From Burkholderia lata (GTDB lineage: Bacteria > Pseudomonadota > Gammaproteobacteria > Burkholderiales > Burkholderiaceae), in the NCBI RefSeq assembly GCF_000012945.1, contig NC_007509.1, forward strand, positions 434,001 to 498,000: a stretch of DNA of 64,000 nucleotides, read 5' to 3'. Below, one piece after another: positions 17,319-26,361 of this stretch. A program made the position numbers and the translations under genes. Under the pieces are notes generated by a model. It saw nothing but the letters and a program-made list of their open reading frames with translations, searched no databases and had not been told where the DNA came from. Position 1 is the first letter of the stretch. The number at the start of each line of letters is the position of its first letter.

Positions 17319-18921
17319 CTGCCTGACGGCGGTGCGCTGGGTATGGCGAGCGCTGCGCGTCAGCGGCCTGCCCGCGCCGGTCGCGCTGGGGTTGCGTGTC
17401 ATCCTGCTGGGCGTCAGGCACGGATGGTCGATGTATGTGCTCGCGGCGCTCTGGAAAGATCTCGCGCCCGACGAAGCCGCGCTGACCGACGATCGGCGCC
17501 AATGGAGCTGGCGGGAGCTCGTGCTCGACGTCGACGCGCTGGCGACCGTGCTCGACGGCATGGGCTTGCGGCGCCGCGACCGAATCGGATTGATGTGCCG
17601 GAACCACGGCGGCTTCGTCATCGCGTTGCTCGCGTCGATGAGACTGGGTGCCGACGTCGTTCTGTTGAGCACGCGATTCGACGGGCGTCAGCTGGCGGCG
17701 GCGCTCGACGGTCACGATGTCTGCACGCTCGTCGTCGATCCGGAATACGAAGCACACGTCAAGGAGGCCGGTTTTCGTGGTCGGGTGCTATGGAGCGAAG
17801 CGTCCGCGGATCGTGAGGTGGGCGATGCCGGCCCGAATCTGCCGGGATTGATCGCCTCGACGCCCCCCGTGCGGCTCGGCCGGCGCAGGCCGGGCGCGTT
17901 GATCGTGCTGACCTCCGGCACGACCGGTGCGGCGAAAGGCGTGCGCCGCGCGCTGTCCGTGAAGCAGGTCGCCGGAATCGTGTACAGCCTGGTGTCGCGG
18001 CTGTCGTTGCGAACCGGGGCGCGCACGTTGATCGCGGTACCGCTGTTTCACGGCTACGGCATCGCGGCGCTGGCGTTGGGCCTGGCGCTTCGGTGTCCGG
18101 TGGCGCTCACGCGTCATACCGACGGCAGCCGGTTGTGGGCAATCGCCAGGCGCACGCAGGCAACGAACGTCGTCGTGGTGCCGACCTTGCTGCGCCGCAT
18201 GCTGGACGCATCACTGCACGATCCGCCTGCCGCGATCGAGCGCATCGTGTCGGGATCCGCGCCGATGCCCACGCGCTTGATCGAGGAAACGTCCGGCCGC
18301 TGGGGCGAGGTGCTCTACAACCTTTACGGGAGCACGGAAGCGGGCCTGATCACGATCGCGGACCCGCGGGATCTGCGTGACGCGCCCGACAGCGTCGGAT
18401 ACGCCGTCCACGGGACGGAGGTCGTCATTCGAGGGAATGCAGGCGACACGCTGGGCCCGGGGAAGATCGGCGAAGTGGTCGTGACGGGGCCGCTGGTATT
18501 CGACGGGTACGATCATGCGCGCGTGCCCCCGGTATCCGTGCATACCTTCGCGACCGGAGACAAAGGGTGGCGAGACGACGCCGGGCGGCTCCATTTGCTG
18601 GGGAGGATGGACGACATGCTGATCGTCGGCGGCGAAAACATCTACCCGCAGCAGGTCGAGGATCGATTGATGACGCTGCGTCAGGTCGTCGATGTCGCGG
18701 TGGCCGGGCTTGCCGCCGAGGACGGCGGGCAGCGCATCGTTGCGTGGTTCGTGCTGCGGCCGGGCCACGAAATCGGGGCGTCCGATATTGCGAGTGTGCT
18801 GCCCGCCTATATGCGCCCGACGCGCTGGACGGTGGTTGAAGCATTGCCGCGGAACGCGATCGGAAAACTGGCGCGCGGGCGGCTCGCGCCGGGGACGATC
18901 GACACCGGCTCCGGGCCGTAG
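17311..18921 (+). CDS. AMP-dependent acyl-CoA synthetase/ligase
   Basis: 536 residues, ANL superfamily. Motifs in order: P-loop TSGTTGAAKG (about residue 208), A5-like NLYGSTEAG (about 340), the Asp of TGDKGW (about 423), and the catalytic lysine in NAIGKLARG near the C-terminus. It activates a carboxylic acid as an adenylate, usually for CoA transfer. The start at 17311 lies within the SDR gene, with GGGGAA upstream; another ATG is at 17293. The tight overlap with an SDR resembles lipid-modifying gene pairs, but no carrier protein or thioesterase is adjacent. Substrate unknown. Confidence 0.88.
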   Translation: MRDCLTAVRWVWRALRVSGLPAPVALGLRVILLGVRHGWSMYVLAALWKDLAPDEAALTDDRRQWSWRELVLDVDALATVLDGMGLRRRDRIGLMCRNHGGFVIALLASMRLGADVVLLSTRFDGRQLAAALDGHDVCTLVVDPEYEAHVKEAGFRGRVLWSEASADREVGDAGPNLPGLIASTPPVRLGRRRPGALIVLTSGTTGAAKGVRRALSVKQVAGIVYSLVSRLSLRTGARTLIAVPLFHGYGIAALALGLALRCPVALTRHTDGSRLWAIARRTQATNVVVVPTLLRRMLDASLHDPPAAIERIVSGSAPMPTRLIEETSGRWGEVLYNLYGSTEAGLITIADPRDLRDAPDSVGYAVHGTEVVIRGNAGDTLGPGKIGEVVVTGPLVFDGYDHARVPPVSVHTFATGDKGWRDDAGRLHLLGRMDDMLIVGGENIYPQQVEDRLMTLRQVVDVAVAGLAAEDGGQRIVAWFVLRPGHEIGASDIASVLPAYMRPTRWTVVEALPRNAIGKLARGRLAPGTIDTGSGP

Positions 18922-19018
18922 GACGGCGTCGATCCGTCGAGCGCTGACGGTACGGCGGAGCATCCTGACGCTCGCGATGCCATCCGCCAACGTTCTTGGC
19001 AGGATAGCGGCCGGTTCG

Positions 19019-19849
19019 TCAGTCCGGCTGACTCCGGTGAGCCTCGAATTGCTCGCGATTGAACAGCTCGAAGTACAGCACGTCGTTCCATTCAAGACCC
19101 AGCGGATGTTCGGTATCGCCGGTGCGCGTGCTGTCGCAGTTGTCATCGAAACGCAGGCCGAAAAAGGCATCCAGCGGCGCGGGGCTCCGTTCGGCTGCGG
19201 CGCGTTGCAGGATGCCTGCCGCCTCCGTGATATTGCCCGGCAACGCTTCGAAGGCTGCGCCCACGTGACGGCAGCGGCCGATCTCTGCGTCGACGAGTGC
19301 GCGCAATGCATCCGGATCGCTTTCGGACATCAGGTCGAGTTCGATGGTTTCGAGCAGCAGGTACGGGGCGCGATGCTGTTCGAGAAAGGCGAGGGTCTCG
19401 TCCAGCCACTCGCGCACATGGTCGACCGCAGCGTGTGTCACTGCCGGTGTCGGCATGTGTGCCGGTCTGGATTCCACCGGAGCGGGCGCCACGCCCACCC
19501 AGCGCCGCATCCGGTCCACGAGCGTCGATTTCCCCGGGGGTTCCGGCGGCGGAGCGGCAGGCGTCGGCACCGCGTGCGATTCGATCAGTACCCTCAGGAT
19601 TGCGACGAAATGCCTGACGCGCTCGAATCCGGGCGCGAACGGGCTGCTGATCGCATGAAGCGGCATTTTCGTGCCGTCGAGACCATCCGAGATCAGCGAA
19701 GCGCACGGCTGCGGGTCGCACGACATCAGCAACCGATACATGAAAGGCACGTCGTACGCCCATTCCGACAGCCCGGAAATCGTCTCGGGACGATCTTCAT
19801 ACGATGTCGGCCGGTTGCCGAGGCTATAGAGATAGGATCGATTGGCCAT
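19019..19849 (-). CDS. uncharacterised MANRSYLYS-type protein
   Basis: 276 residues from MANRSYLYSLGNRP, a start signature I recognise from an uncharacterised proteobacterial family. The longer open frame upstream is Arg-rich and not credible. The protein is soluble, with a Pro-rich linker (PTPAAPPPEPPGKS, about residues 100-113) between two domains, and acidic overall. Members of this kind are often found beside toxin or type VI secretion accessory genes and may be immunity-like. That is recall and inference; no toxin gene is seen here. Confidence 0.6.
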   Translation of the reverse strand: MANRSYLYSLGNRPTSYEDRPETISGLSEWAYDVPFMYRLLMSCDPQPCASLISDGLDGTKMPLHAISSPFAPGFERVRHFVAILRVLIESHAVPTPAAPPPEPPGKSTLVDRMRRWVGVAPAPVESRPAHMPTPAVTHAAVDHVREWLDETLAFLEQHRAPYLLLETIELDLMSESDPDALRALVDAEIGRCRHVGAAFEALPGNITEAAGILQRAAAERSPAPLDAFFGLRFDDNCDSTRTGDTEHPLGLEWNDVLYFELFNREQFEAHRSQPD

Positions 19850-19899
19850 GCTGGCTCCCTGTCGACGAGACGATGTCCCGGTACGGTGTTGGTCCTGCG

Positions 19900-20559
19900 C
19901 TAGCGATCGTCCGAGACGGACCACGGATAACCGATCTCGGCGAGATCGTCTTGCAGGGACTCGAAATCGCATTCGGGATTGAGCCGCCGGACGAGCCCGG
20001 CGGCGAGTGGTTCGTGGCGATACACGGCCGCGACGTCGCGCGGATCGATGTCGCACTCGTAATAGTCGGCGGCGAATTCGACGTACTGCTCGGGCCGTCC
20101 GGCCAGTATGCCGAGCAATCGGGCGGAGCCGTCCGGGTCGTCAGCCGTGGACGATTCGACCGGCCCGCAGGACCAGCGCGTTTCATCGGCAAGGCGCCAG
20201 ATGCAGAACGTGCTGTCATGGGTGGTAAATGCCGGTTCGTGCAGCAGGTTGGCGTGAAAGGCTTCGGGCAGGCCGCTGAAGATGGCGGGCCAGGGGTTGC
20301 CCGGCCGGTACATCGGCGCGTCGCGCAGCACGCCGTGGAGGGCGGCACCCGCGGCGGAGAAGATCGCAAACCACTGGTCCCCGGAGCCGTTGCGCATCGA
20401 CGCCATCTTCTCCCCGTCTGCCCAGGCCTGGTTGAACGAGTAGTAACGGTATTCCCATTCCGGCGACAAGACAGCATCAAGGATCGCAAGCGACTGTGTC
20501 AGGCGCATCAGGCCGGCGATGTCGGGGAGCGCGTTCAGATTGCTTGTCGAGACGTTCAT
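19900..20559 (-). CDS. hypothetical protein, unknown
   Basis: 219 residues from MNVSTSNLNALP. Soluble, acidic, rich in aromatic residues (EWEYRYYSFNQAWADGEKMASM; QYVEFAADYYECDIDPRDV). The middle segment GSGDQWFAIFSAAGAALHG looks like a conserved core. I do not recognise a named family. It lies 50 bp upstream of the MANRSYLYS-type gene on the same strand, so the two probably form an operon. Acidity and partner are compatible with an immunity-type protein but do not prove it. Confidence 0.55.
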   Translation of the reverse strand: MNVSTSNLNALPDIAGLMRLTQSLAILDAVLSPEWEYRYYSFNQAWADGEKMASMRNGSGDQWFAIFSAAGAALHGVLRDAPMYRPGNPWPAIFSGLPEAFHANLLHEPAFTTHDSTFCIWRLADETRWSCGPVESSTADDPDGSARLLGILAGRPEQYVEFAADYYECDIDPRDVAAVYRHEPLAAGLVRRLNPECDFESLQDDLAEIGYPWSVSDDR

Positions 20560-20655
20560 GTCGTTTTTACCCGTCGTGAGCAGGATGCCGGTGCTCGACC
20601 AGAAGAAGCGCGTTTTCATCGGACCGTCGAGGAGCCGCACGCATCGACCGCCGCG

Positions 20656-21180
20656 CTACTCTCGCGAAAACAGGCGGCGCGGTGGCGGGTCGCCGTGCCG
20701 CAGCAGCCAGAAGCCGGTAAAGCCGTTGACCAGTCCGACCAGCAGCAGCGCCGCGCCCAGCATCAGCTTGAATTCCCATTCGTCCGACATCGCGGCGCTG
20801 TTGAGGCGCGCGATGCCGGGAAACTCGGGTGACACGCGCAGCCCGTCCTGCGCGGCCGCGCCGCAATAAGCGGCCGTCTGCGCGTCGGTGCGCGCAGGCG
20901 TTGGATCGTGCTCGTCGGTCAGACCATCGGCGGGCTGCCATGCGCTGACATATTCACGCCCGTCTCCGTAGCGGAACCGCGCGCTGACTTCCCAGTACGC
21001 GGAATGCCGGCCGTATTGCAGCGTCGCTGCGCATTGCTCGACGGTCGCCGGCACATGCGGCCATGCCTGCGCGCGCCGCAGGATCACGCCATCGGCCAAC
21101 GTGAAGCCGCCCCACAGCACGACCGCAATGCCGATCGCGAGCAGGATCCCGGATCTCAACCAGACGGAGAGCGTTCTCAT
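20656..21180 (-). CDS. DUF3592-like membrane protein
   Basis: 174 residues from MRTLSVWLRSGILL. Two membrane segments (about residues 9-29 and 135-158) flank an extracytoplasmic beta-rich domain (ARFRYGDGREYVSAW). The layout with a central domain of about 100 residues fits DUF3592. It is upstream of the two unknown minus-strand genes with a gap of about 100 bp. Function unknown. Confidence 0.6.
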   Translation of the reverse strand: MRTLSVWLRSGILLAIGIAVVLWGGFTLADGVILRRAQAWPHVPATVEQCAATLQYGRHSAYWEVSARFRYGDGREYVSAWQPADGLTDEHDPTPARTDAQTAAYCGAAAQDGLRVSPEFPGIARLNSAAMSDEWEFKLMLGAALLLVGLVNGFTGFWLLRHGDPPPRRLFSRE

Positions 21181-21278
21181 CGGACGGGGAAGCGAGGGGC
21201 GCGTGAACCGCCGCGCGGAAGCGCCAAGCGTACCACCGCAGCCGCGTCCGGGAATCCGTCGGCGGCCTGCGGTGACCG

Positions 21279-21959
21279 TCAATACGCCGACGCGCTCCCA
21301 TCCTGATCGGTCACGATCGCCACCCCCGAGCTCGTGCCGAGCCGCGTCGCGCCGGCCTCGATCATCGCCAGCGCGGCCGCGCGGTCGCGCACGCCGCCCG
21401 ATGCCTTCACGCCGAGCACGGGGCCGACCGTGCGGCGCATCAGCGCGACATCCGCGAGCGTCGCGCCGCCGTGGCCGAACCCGGTCGACGTCTTCACGAA
21501 CGCGACGCCGAGATCGCGGCACATCTCGCACACGCGCACCTTCTCGTCATCGGTCAGCAGCCCCGTTTCGAGGATCACCTTGAGCGGCACCGCGCCGCAT
21601 GCGCGGTGCACGGCGTCGATGTCGGCCTTTACGTCGTCGGCGCGGCCGCTCTTCAGCGCGCCGATGTTGATCACCATGTCGATCTCGCCGGCGCCTGCCG
21701 CGATCGCGACGGTGGCTTCAAATGCCTTGGCGGCCGACAGCCCCGCGCCGAGCGGAAAACCGACCACGGCACAGACGAGCACGCCGGTATCGGCCAGCTC
21801 GCGCGCGGCGAGCGGCACGTTCGCCGAATTCACGCAGACCGAGTAAAAGCGATGCTCGGCCGCCTGGCGGCAGAGTTCGCGGATCTGCGCGTCGCTCGCG
21901 TCGGGCGCGAGCAACGTGTGATCGATGGTTTGAGCGAGTTGGGCGTTGGAAAGCGGCAT
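21279..21959 (-). CDS. deoC: deoxyribose-phosphate aldolase
   Basis: 226 residues, class I aldolase of the short bacterial type. It cleaves 2-deoxyribose-5-phosphate to glyceraldehyde-3-phosphate and acetaldehyde in the cytosol. The Schiff-base lysine is in the hallmark motif FVKTSTGF (about residues 150-157), with VKASGGVR near 180 as the phosphate-binding region and [12 protein letters not shown] at the start. Divergent from the DeoR-type regulator at 22106. Together with deoK and deoP it completes a catabolic route for free 2-deoxyribose. Confidence 0.95.
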   Translation of the reverse strand: MPLSNAQLAQTIDHTLLAPDASDAQIRELCRQAAEHRFYSVCVNSANVPLAARELADTGVLVCAVVGFPLGAGLSAAKAFEATVAIAAGAGEIDMVINIGALKSGRADDVKADIDAVHRACGAVPLKVILETGLLTDDEKVRVCEMCRDLGVAFVKTSTGFGHGGATLADVALMRRTVGPVLGVKASGGVRDRAAALAMIEAGATRLGTSSGVAIVTDQDGSASAY

Positions 21960-22004
21960 GTTTCAGGACTCCACGGATCGTGCGCCGGAAGGACACACGT
22001 AAAG

Positions 22005-22033
22005 TTGATGTTTTCACATCGGTTTGTTACAAA
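22005..22033 (+). promoter_or_regulatory. candidate deoR promoter with operator-like half-site
   Basis: TTGATG (22005-22010) and TACAAA (22028-22033) are 17 bp apart. The spacer contains TTCACATC, part of a GATGT-N4-ACATC inverted repeat (22007-22020), and shares TCACAT with the palindrome in the deoK promoter. This suggests one repressor for both promoters. Confidence 0.4.
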
Positions 22034-22105
22034 TACGACATTCCGGCCGGGCCCGCGCGCCCGGCACCACAAGCGACGGATGCGACGGGCACGCAGGATA
22101 CTGGC

Positions 22106-22876
22106 ATGGAAACGAAGAAAGGCGAACGGATCAAGACACTGATGAACGTGCTGCAAGGGCAGAACGCGATTCATCTGAGGGAAGTCGCCGAGCTGTTCGG
22201 CGTATCCGAAATGACGATCCGCCGCGATCTCGCGGACAACCCGCACGGCTTGAGCCTGATCGGCGGCTACGTGACGCGCCACTTCGCCGCGCAGCGCAGC
22301 GACATCGGCGAGTACGTGGTCAGCACCGAGAACGACCGGCAGACCGAGGAGAAGCGCCGCATCGGCAAGCTGGCCGCGCAGTTCGTGACGACCGGCGACA
22401 CGATCTTCGTCGACTGCGGCTCGACCACGCCGTTCGTCGTCGATTTCATTCCGGACGACCTCGAATTCACCGCCGTCTGCAATTCGCTGAACGTGTTCGC
22501 GAAGCTGCAGCAGAAGCCGCATTGCAGCGTGATCCTGTGCGGCGGCGCGTACCACCGCAAGAACATGGTGTTCGAGTCGGTGGCCGAGACGGGCATCCTC
22601 GACACGGTGCGCGTGTCGAAGGCGTTCATCTCCGCCGCGGGCGTGAGCGACCGGTGTGGCGTGACCTGCTTCAACTTCCACGAAGTCGACGCGAAGAAGA
22701 AGGTGATGGAGCGCGCGCAGAACCGCTTCCTGCTCGTCGACCACACGAAGTTCGACGAAGTGCGCGCGGCCTATTTCGCCGAGCTGACCGACTTCAACTA
22801 CGTGATCTCGGACGAGCAACTGAGCAGCCGCTACGAAACGGCGATCCGCGAACACGGGATCGCGCTCGTGACGTGA
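22106..22876 (+). CDS. deoR: DeoR family repressor of deoxyribose catabolism
   Basis: 256 residues, close to the Escherichia coli DeoR length. The N-terminal helix-turn-helix is LREVAELFGVSEMTIRRDL (about residues 24-42); the rest is the sugar-phosphate-binding isomerase-like domain with DTIFVDCGSTTPF and the C-terminal DHTKF motif. The start at 22106 is used because the family begins a few residues before ERIKTLM. Divergent from deoC and convergent with the deoX-like gene, so it is the obvious regulator of the cluster. It could equally be called deoQ after the Salmonella deoxyribose regulon. Confidence 0.85.
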   Translation: METKKGERIKTLMNVLQGQNAIHLREVAELFGVSEMTIRRDLADNPHGLSLIGGYVTRHFAAQRSDIGEYVVSTENDRQTEEKRRIGKLAAQFVTTGDTIFVDCGSTTPFVVDFIPDDLEFTAVCNSLNVFAKLQQKPHCSVILCGGAYHRKNMVFESVAETGILDTVRVSKAFISAAGVSDRCGVTCFNFHEVDAKKKVMERAQNRFLLVDHTKFDEVRAAYFAELTDFNYVISDEQLSSRYETAIREHGIALVT

Positions 22877-22898
22877 CGCCGCACGGCCGCGCATCGCT

Positions 22899-23951
22899 TC
22901 ACGCATGGCGTGCTTCCGCCGCGCTCAGGTAGCCGGTGACGACTTCGAAGCGGCGCGTCGCACCCGGTGCGAGCGCCGCCACATGGCCTTTGCGGCGTTC
23001 GGCCTCATAACCCTCCGGCTCGCAGGTCGACGGCAGCGCGAACGCGGCGACCTGCTGGTCCGCGTTGTGCAGGATCCAGCGCGTCGCATGCGGGAATTGC
23101 TCGGGGCGGTACGCGGTGTGGAATGCGCCGCCATCCGGATGCTCGAGCAGGAAATGCGCGACGCCGTCTGCATCCGTTTCCGCATCGTTCATGAAGAACA
23201 CGATCTCCGGGTCGTACAGCGCGGGCGCATCGAGCGTATGAAGCCGTTCCGGTTCGTGAGCGAGCGTGGCCGTGTAGTCGCGCCATGCGGCGGTCGGCTT
23301 CACGTGCGCGGGCACGCTGTCGCGCAGCCGCAATCCGCCGCGCGACAGCGACTGCACAAAACGACCACCCGGCACGTACGCGTAGTTCAGGTGCGCCATG
23401 TACATCAGGTCCATCGACGTGCCGCCGAGATTCGTCACGTCCATCGCGATCGTCATCTGCGCGTCGTGTTCGGCGAGCCGTACCGACGGGCGCGCCACAT
23501 AGTGGCTGCCGAACCCCTGCACATATTCGTATTCGCCGGTCACTTCGACGAACGCGCCGCGCGCATCCGCGCCGACGACGAGGCTCGCGCGATCCATCGG
23601 CGCGCACGGCATCTCGCCGTGCAGCGCGTGCGTGTCGTCCGGCCCCGGGCAGCCGTTGCGCAGCAGCCCGCTGTGGAACATGAAGCAGCCGTACGTATCG
23701 ATGATCGATGCCGCCCGCTTCGGCTGCCGGAACATGTGCTTCATCGTCAGGTCATGCCCGTCGAACGCGGCGGCCCAGATCATCTGGCCGAGGTACGGCA
23801 GCACGACGAGGTGGCCGCGACGGTTCTCGAGCTTCAGCGCCTCGACGCCGGACGGATACGCGAATGCGGTGACGGTGAGCCCGTCGGTGCGGTACAGCGT
23901 GCGCGGCGTGTCGCGGAAGTCGTCGCGCCGCAGTTCGATTTCGCCTCGCAT
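22899..23951 (-). CDS. DUF4432 aldose-1-epimerase-like protein (deoX-like)
   Basis: 350 residues, galactose-mutarotase-like fold of the DUF4432 type, soluble. Landmarks are LVVLPYLGQMIWAA, FMFHSGLLRNGCP and LMYMAHLNYAYVPGG. Such proteins interconvert sugar anomers. It is the last gene of the deoK-deoP-deoX unit, two bases after the permease, matching the order of the Salmonella deoQKPX regulon in which deoX is of unsettled function. I infer a role as 2-deoxyribose mutarotase. A much longer frame continues upstream through the permease, but that part is antisense noise. Confidence 0.8.
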   Translation of the reverse strand: MRGEIELRRDDFRDTPRTLYRTDGLTVTAFAYPSGVEALKLENRRGHLVVLPYLGQMIWAAAFDGHDLTMKHMFRQPKRAASIIDTYGCFMFHSGLLRNGCPGPDDTHALHGEMPCAPMDRASLVVGADARGAFVEVTGEYEYVQGFGSHYVARPSVRLAEHDAQMTIAMDVTNLGGTSMDLMYMAHLNYAYVPGGRFVQSLSRGGLRLRDSVPAHVKPTAAWRDYTATLAHEPERLHTLDAPALYDPEIVFFMNDAETDADGVAHFLLEHPDGGAFHTAYRPEQFPHATRWILHNADQQVAAFALPSTCEPEGYEAERRKGHVAALAPGATRRFEVVTGYLSAAEARHA

Positions 23952-23953
23952 CC

Positions 23954-25327
23954 TTATGCTCCCGACGTGTTGCGCGTGGCGGCGTAGCGCGCGGGCGCCT
24001 GACCGTCGGCGGCTGCGTCGGGCGTCGCGGCCGGCAGGTGGCGCAGGCAGTAGAAGCCGTAGTAGACGATCACGACGAAGCACACGAGCGGCACGACGAA
24101 CGCGAGCTGCATGTTGCCGCCCGTGTGATCGGAGATCAGCCCCTGGATCAGCGGCACGACCGCGCCGCCGACGATGCTCATCACGAGGATCGAGCCGCCG
24201 TATTCGGTGTCCTTGCCGAGCCCGTCGATCGTGAGGCCGTAGATCGTCGGCCAGCACGGGCCGAGGAACACGCTCACGCCCACGGCGGCATAGACGGCCG
24301 TGATGTTGTGCACGCTGATCGTGTAGGCGAGCAGCGCGATGCACAGGATGCCGTAGACGATCAGCACCTTGGCCGGGCCGACGCGCTTCATCACGAGCGT
24401 GGCGACCAGCTTGCCGACGAAGAACGCGAAGAACGTGGCAAGCAGGTAGTGCGACGCGCCGCGCTCGGTGAGGCCGCCGATCTGCATCGCGAGCCGGATC
24501 GTGAAGCTCCACACGCCGACCTGCGCGCCGACATACAGGAACTGCGCGACGACCCCCGCGACGAAACGCCGGTTGCCGAACAGCCGTGCGAGCGTGCCGC
24601 GCGCGTCGATCCGGTGCGTGGCCACGCTGGGGCCGTTGCCCTTGCAGGCCGGGTAGGGCGTGAGTGCAAACACGATGAACACGGCGACGAGCACGACGAT
24701 CAGCCACTTGTACGGCTCGAGCGTGGCCTGGATCATCGCGAGCTGGTGCACGTGCGCTTCGGCGGCCGACATCGCCGCGAGCTGCGCATGCGACGCATCG
24801 CCTTCCTTGAAGATCAGGAGGCTGCCCATGTAGACGCCGGCCATCGCGCCGAACGGATAGAACGTCTGCGAGATGTTCAGCCGCCGCGTGCTGGTTTCGC
24901 GCGGGCCCATCAGCGTCGAATACGAGTTCGACGCGGTTTCGAGGAACGACAGGCCGGCCGCGATCACGAACAGCGCGACCAGGAACATCCCGTACTTCGC
25001 CATCGACGCGGCCGGGAAGAACAGCAGGCAGCCGGTCGTGTAGAGCAGCAGGCCGACGAGGATCGTCGTCTTGTAGCTGAACTTCTTCACGACGGTTGCG
25101 GCCGGAATCGCGAGGAAGAAGTAGCCGAGATAGAACGCGGATTGCACGAATGCCGATTCGAAATCGGACAGGAAGAACGACTTCTTGAATTGCGCGATCA
25201 GCACGTCGTTCAGGTTCGCCGCGGTGCCCCACAGCGCGAACAGGCAGCACAGCAGCGTGAACGCGAAGAGCGGTGTGCGGTTCAGGTAATAGCCGTCGGG
25301 TGTGTGTTCGATTCTGGCTCGGCTCAT
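23954..25327 (-). CDS. deoP: 2-deoxyribose permease, FucP-type MFS sugar:H+ symporter
   Basis: 457 residues with twelve hydrophobic segments. It has the FucP-subfamily features: a start of FTLLCCLFALWGTAANLNDVL, the segment FLETASNSYSTLMGPR in helix 5, and FLGPCWPTIYGLTIDGLG in helix 10. The ATG at 25327 is preceded by GGAGAC. It lies between the kinase and mutarotase-like genes, which gives the substrate assignment; the family also includes fucose and glucose/galactose carriers. Inner membrane. Confidence 0.85.
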   Translation of the reverse strand: MSRARIEHTPDGYYLNRTPLFAFTLLCCLFALWGTAANLNDVLIAQFKKSFFLSDFESAFVQSAFYLGYFFLAIPAATVVKKFSYKTTILVGLLLYTTGCLLFFPAASMAKYGMFLVALFVIAAGLSFLETASNSYSTLMGPRETSTRRLNISQTFYPFGAMAGVYMGSLLIFKEGDASHAQLAAMSAAEAHVHQLAMIQATLEPYKWLIVVLVAVFIVFALTPYPACKGNGPSVATHRIDARGTLARLFGNRRFVAGVVAQFLYVGAQVGVWSFTIRLAMQIGGLTERGASHYLLATFFAFFVGKLVATLVMKRVGPAKVLIVYGILCIALLAYTISVHNITAVYAAVGVSVFLGPCWPTIYGLTIDGLGKDTEYGGSILVMSIVGGAVVPLIQGLISDHTGGNMQLAFVVPLVCFVVIVYYGFYCLRHLPAATPDAAADGQAPARYAATRNTSGA

Positions 25328-25368
25328 GGGTGTCTCCTTCCCAATTGTCTCGTCGATGAAGGCGCCGG

Positions 25369-26295
25369 TCAGACGCCGGCGTCGCGGAGGAAGCGTTCGA
25401 ACGTCGCGGTGTCGGCGTACGACTTCTGCGTGCCGAGGCCCGTGACCGAATGCGCGGCATACGCGGACGCGTAACGCATCGCGTCGAGCGCATCGCGTGA
25501 CGCGGCATAGCAGCGCGCGAAGCAGCCGATATACGCATCGCCGGCGCCCGTCGTGTCGCGTGCGTCGACCGGTACGCCCGGCACGTGCCGCACACCGTCG
25601 CGCGATACCAGCAGCGAACCGTTGCTGCCGAGCGTGACGAGCACGTGCTTGAGCCCGCGCGCGACCAGCGCTTCGGCGGCGCGCGCCGCGCTGTCGCGCG
25701 AATCGACCGGCATGCCCGACACGATTGCGAGCTCGGTTTCGTTCGGCACGAAGAATTCGACGGTGCGGATCCGCTCGAAATCGAGATCGGCCACCGCGGG
25801 CGCGGGGTTCAGCAGCACGGGAATGCCGTGCCGCGCGCCGAACGCGATCGCGTGATAGACGGTGTCGAGTTCGATCTCGAGCTGCAGCACGATCAGCGCG
25901 CATTCGGCGAGCTGCGGCGCGGCCGCGTCGATGTCGGCCGGCGTCAGGTGGCGGTTCGCGCCTTTGACGATCAGGATGCTGTTGCTCGAATCGGGCTCGA
26001 CGAAGATCGGCGCGACGCCGCTCGGCACGCCGGCGACCTTGCGCACGTGCGTGGTATCGATGCCTTCGCGCTCGAAGTTGCGGATCGTGTTGTCGGCGAA
26101 TACGTCGTCGCCGACCTTCGTGACCATCACGACGCGCGCGCCGAGGCGGGCGGCCGCGACAGCCTGGTTCGCGCCCTTGCCGCCGCAGCCGAGCTCGAAG
26201 TTCGGTGCTTCGAGTGTTTCGCCCCGGGCGGGCATGCGTGCGACATAGGTCACGAGGTCGACCATGTTGCTGCCGATGACGGCGATTGTCTCCAT
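25369..26295 (-). CDS. deoK: deoxyribokinase, PfkB/ribokinase family
   Basis: 308 residues. PfkB signatures: GCGGKGANQAVAAARLG near residue 36 and the C-terminal anion-hole motif DTTGAGDAYIG with catalytic Asp at about 254. The stretch GLGTQKSYAD near the C-terminus is one I associate with deoxyribokinases rather than ribokinases. It would phosphorylate 2-deoxyribose at O5 for DeoC. First gene of the minus-strand operon; the start METIAVIG at 26295 is preferred over an upstream in-frame ATG because the fold begins here. Confidence 0.88.
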   Translation of the reverse strand: METIAVIGSNMVDLVTYVARMPARGETLEAPNFELGCGGKGANQAVAAARLGARVVMVTKVGDDVFADNTIRNFEREGIDTTHVRKVAGVPSGVAPIFVEPDSSNSILIVKGANRHLTPADIDAAAPQLAECALIVLQLEIELDTVYHAIAFGARHGIPVLLNPAPAVADLDFERIRTVEFFVPNETELAIVSGMPVDSRDSAARAAEALVARGLKHVLVTLGSNGSLLVSRDGVRHVPGVPVDARDTTGAGDAYIGCFARCYAASRDALDAMRYASAYAAHSVTGLGTQKSYADTATFERFLRDAGV

Positions 26296-26361
26296 CTGCG
26301 TCTCTTCCTTGGTATGGGGTGCGCCGCGTGCGTGGTCGGCAGCGACGTGCAACATACGATA

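Noticed and set aside
23952..25595. Upstream extension of the DUF4432 frame
   Set aside because: This part overlaps the permease gene in another frame and has no domain; the true gene starts at 23951.
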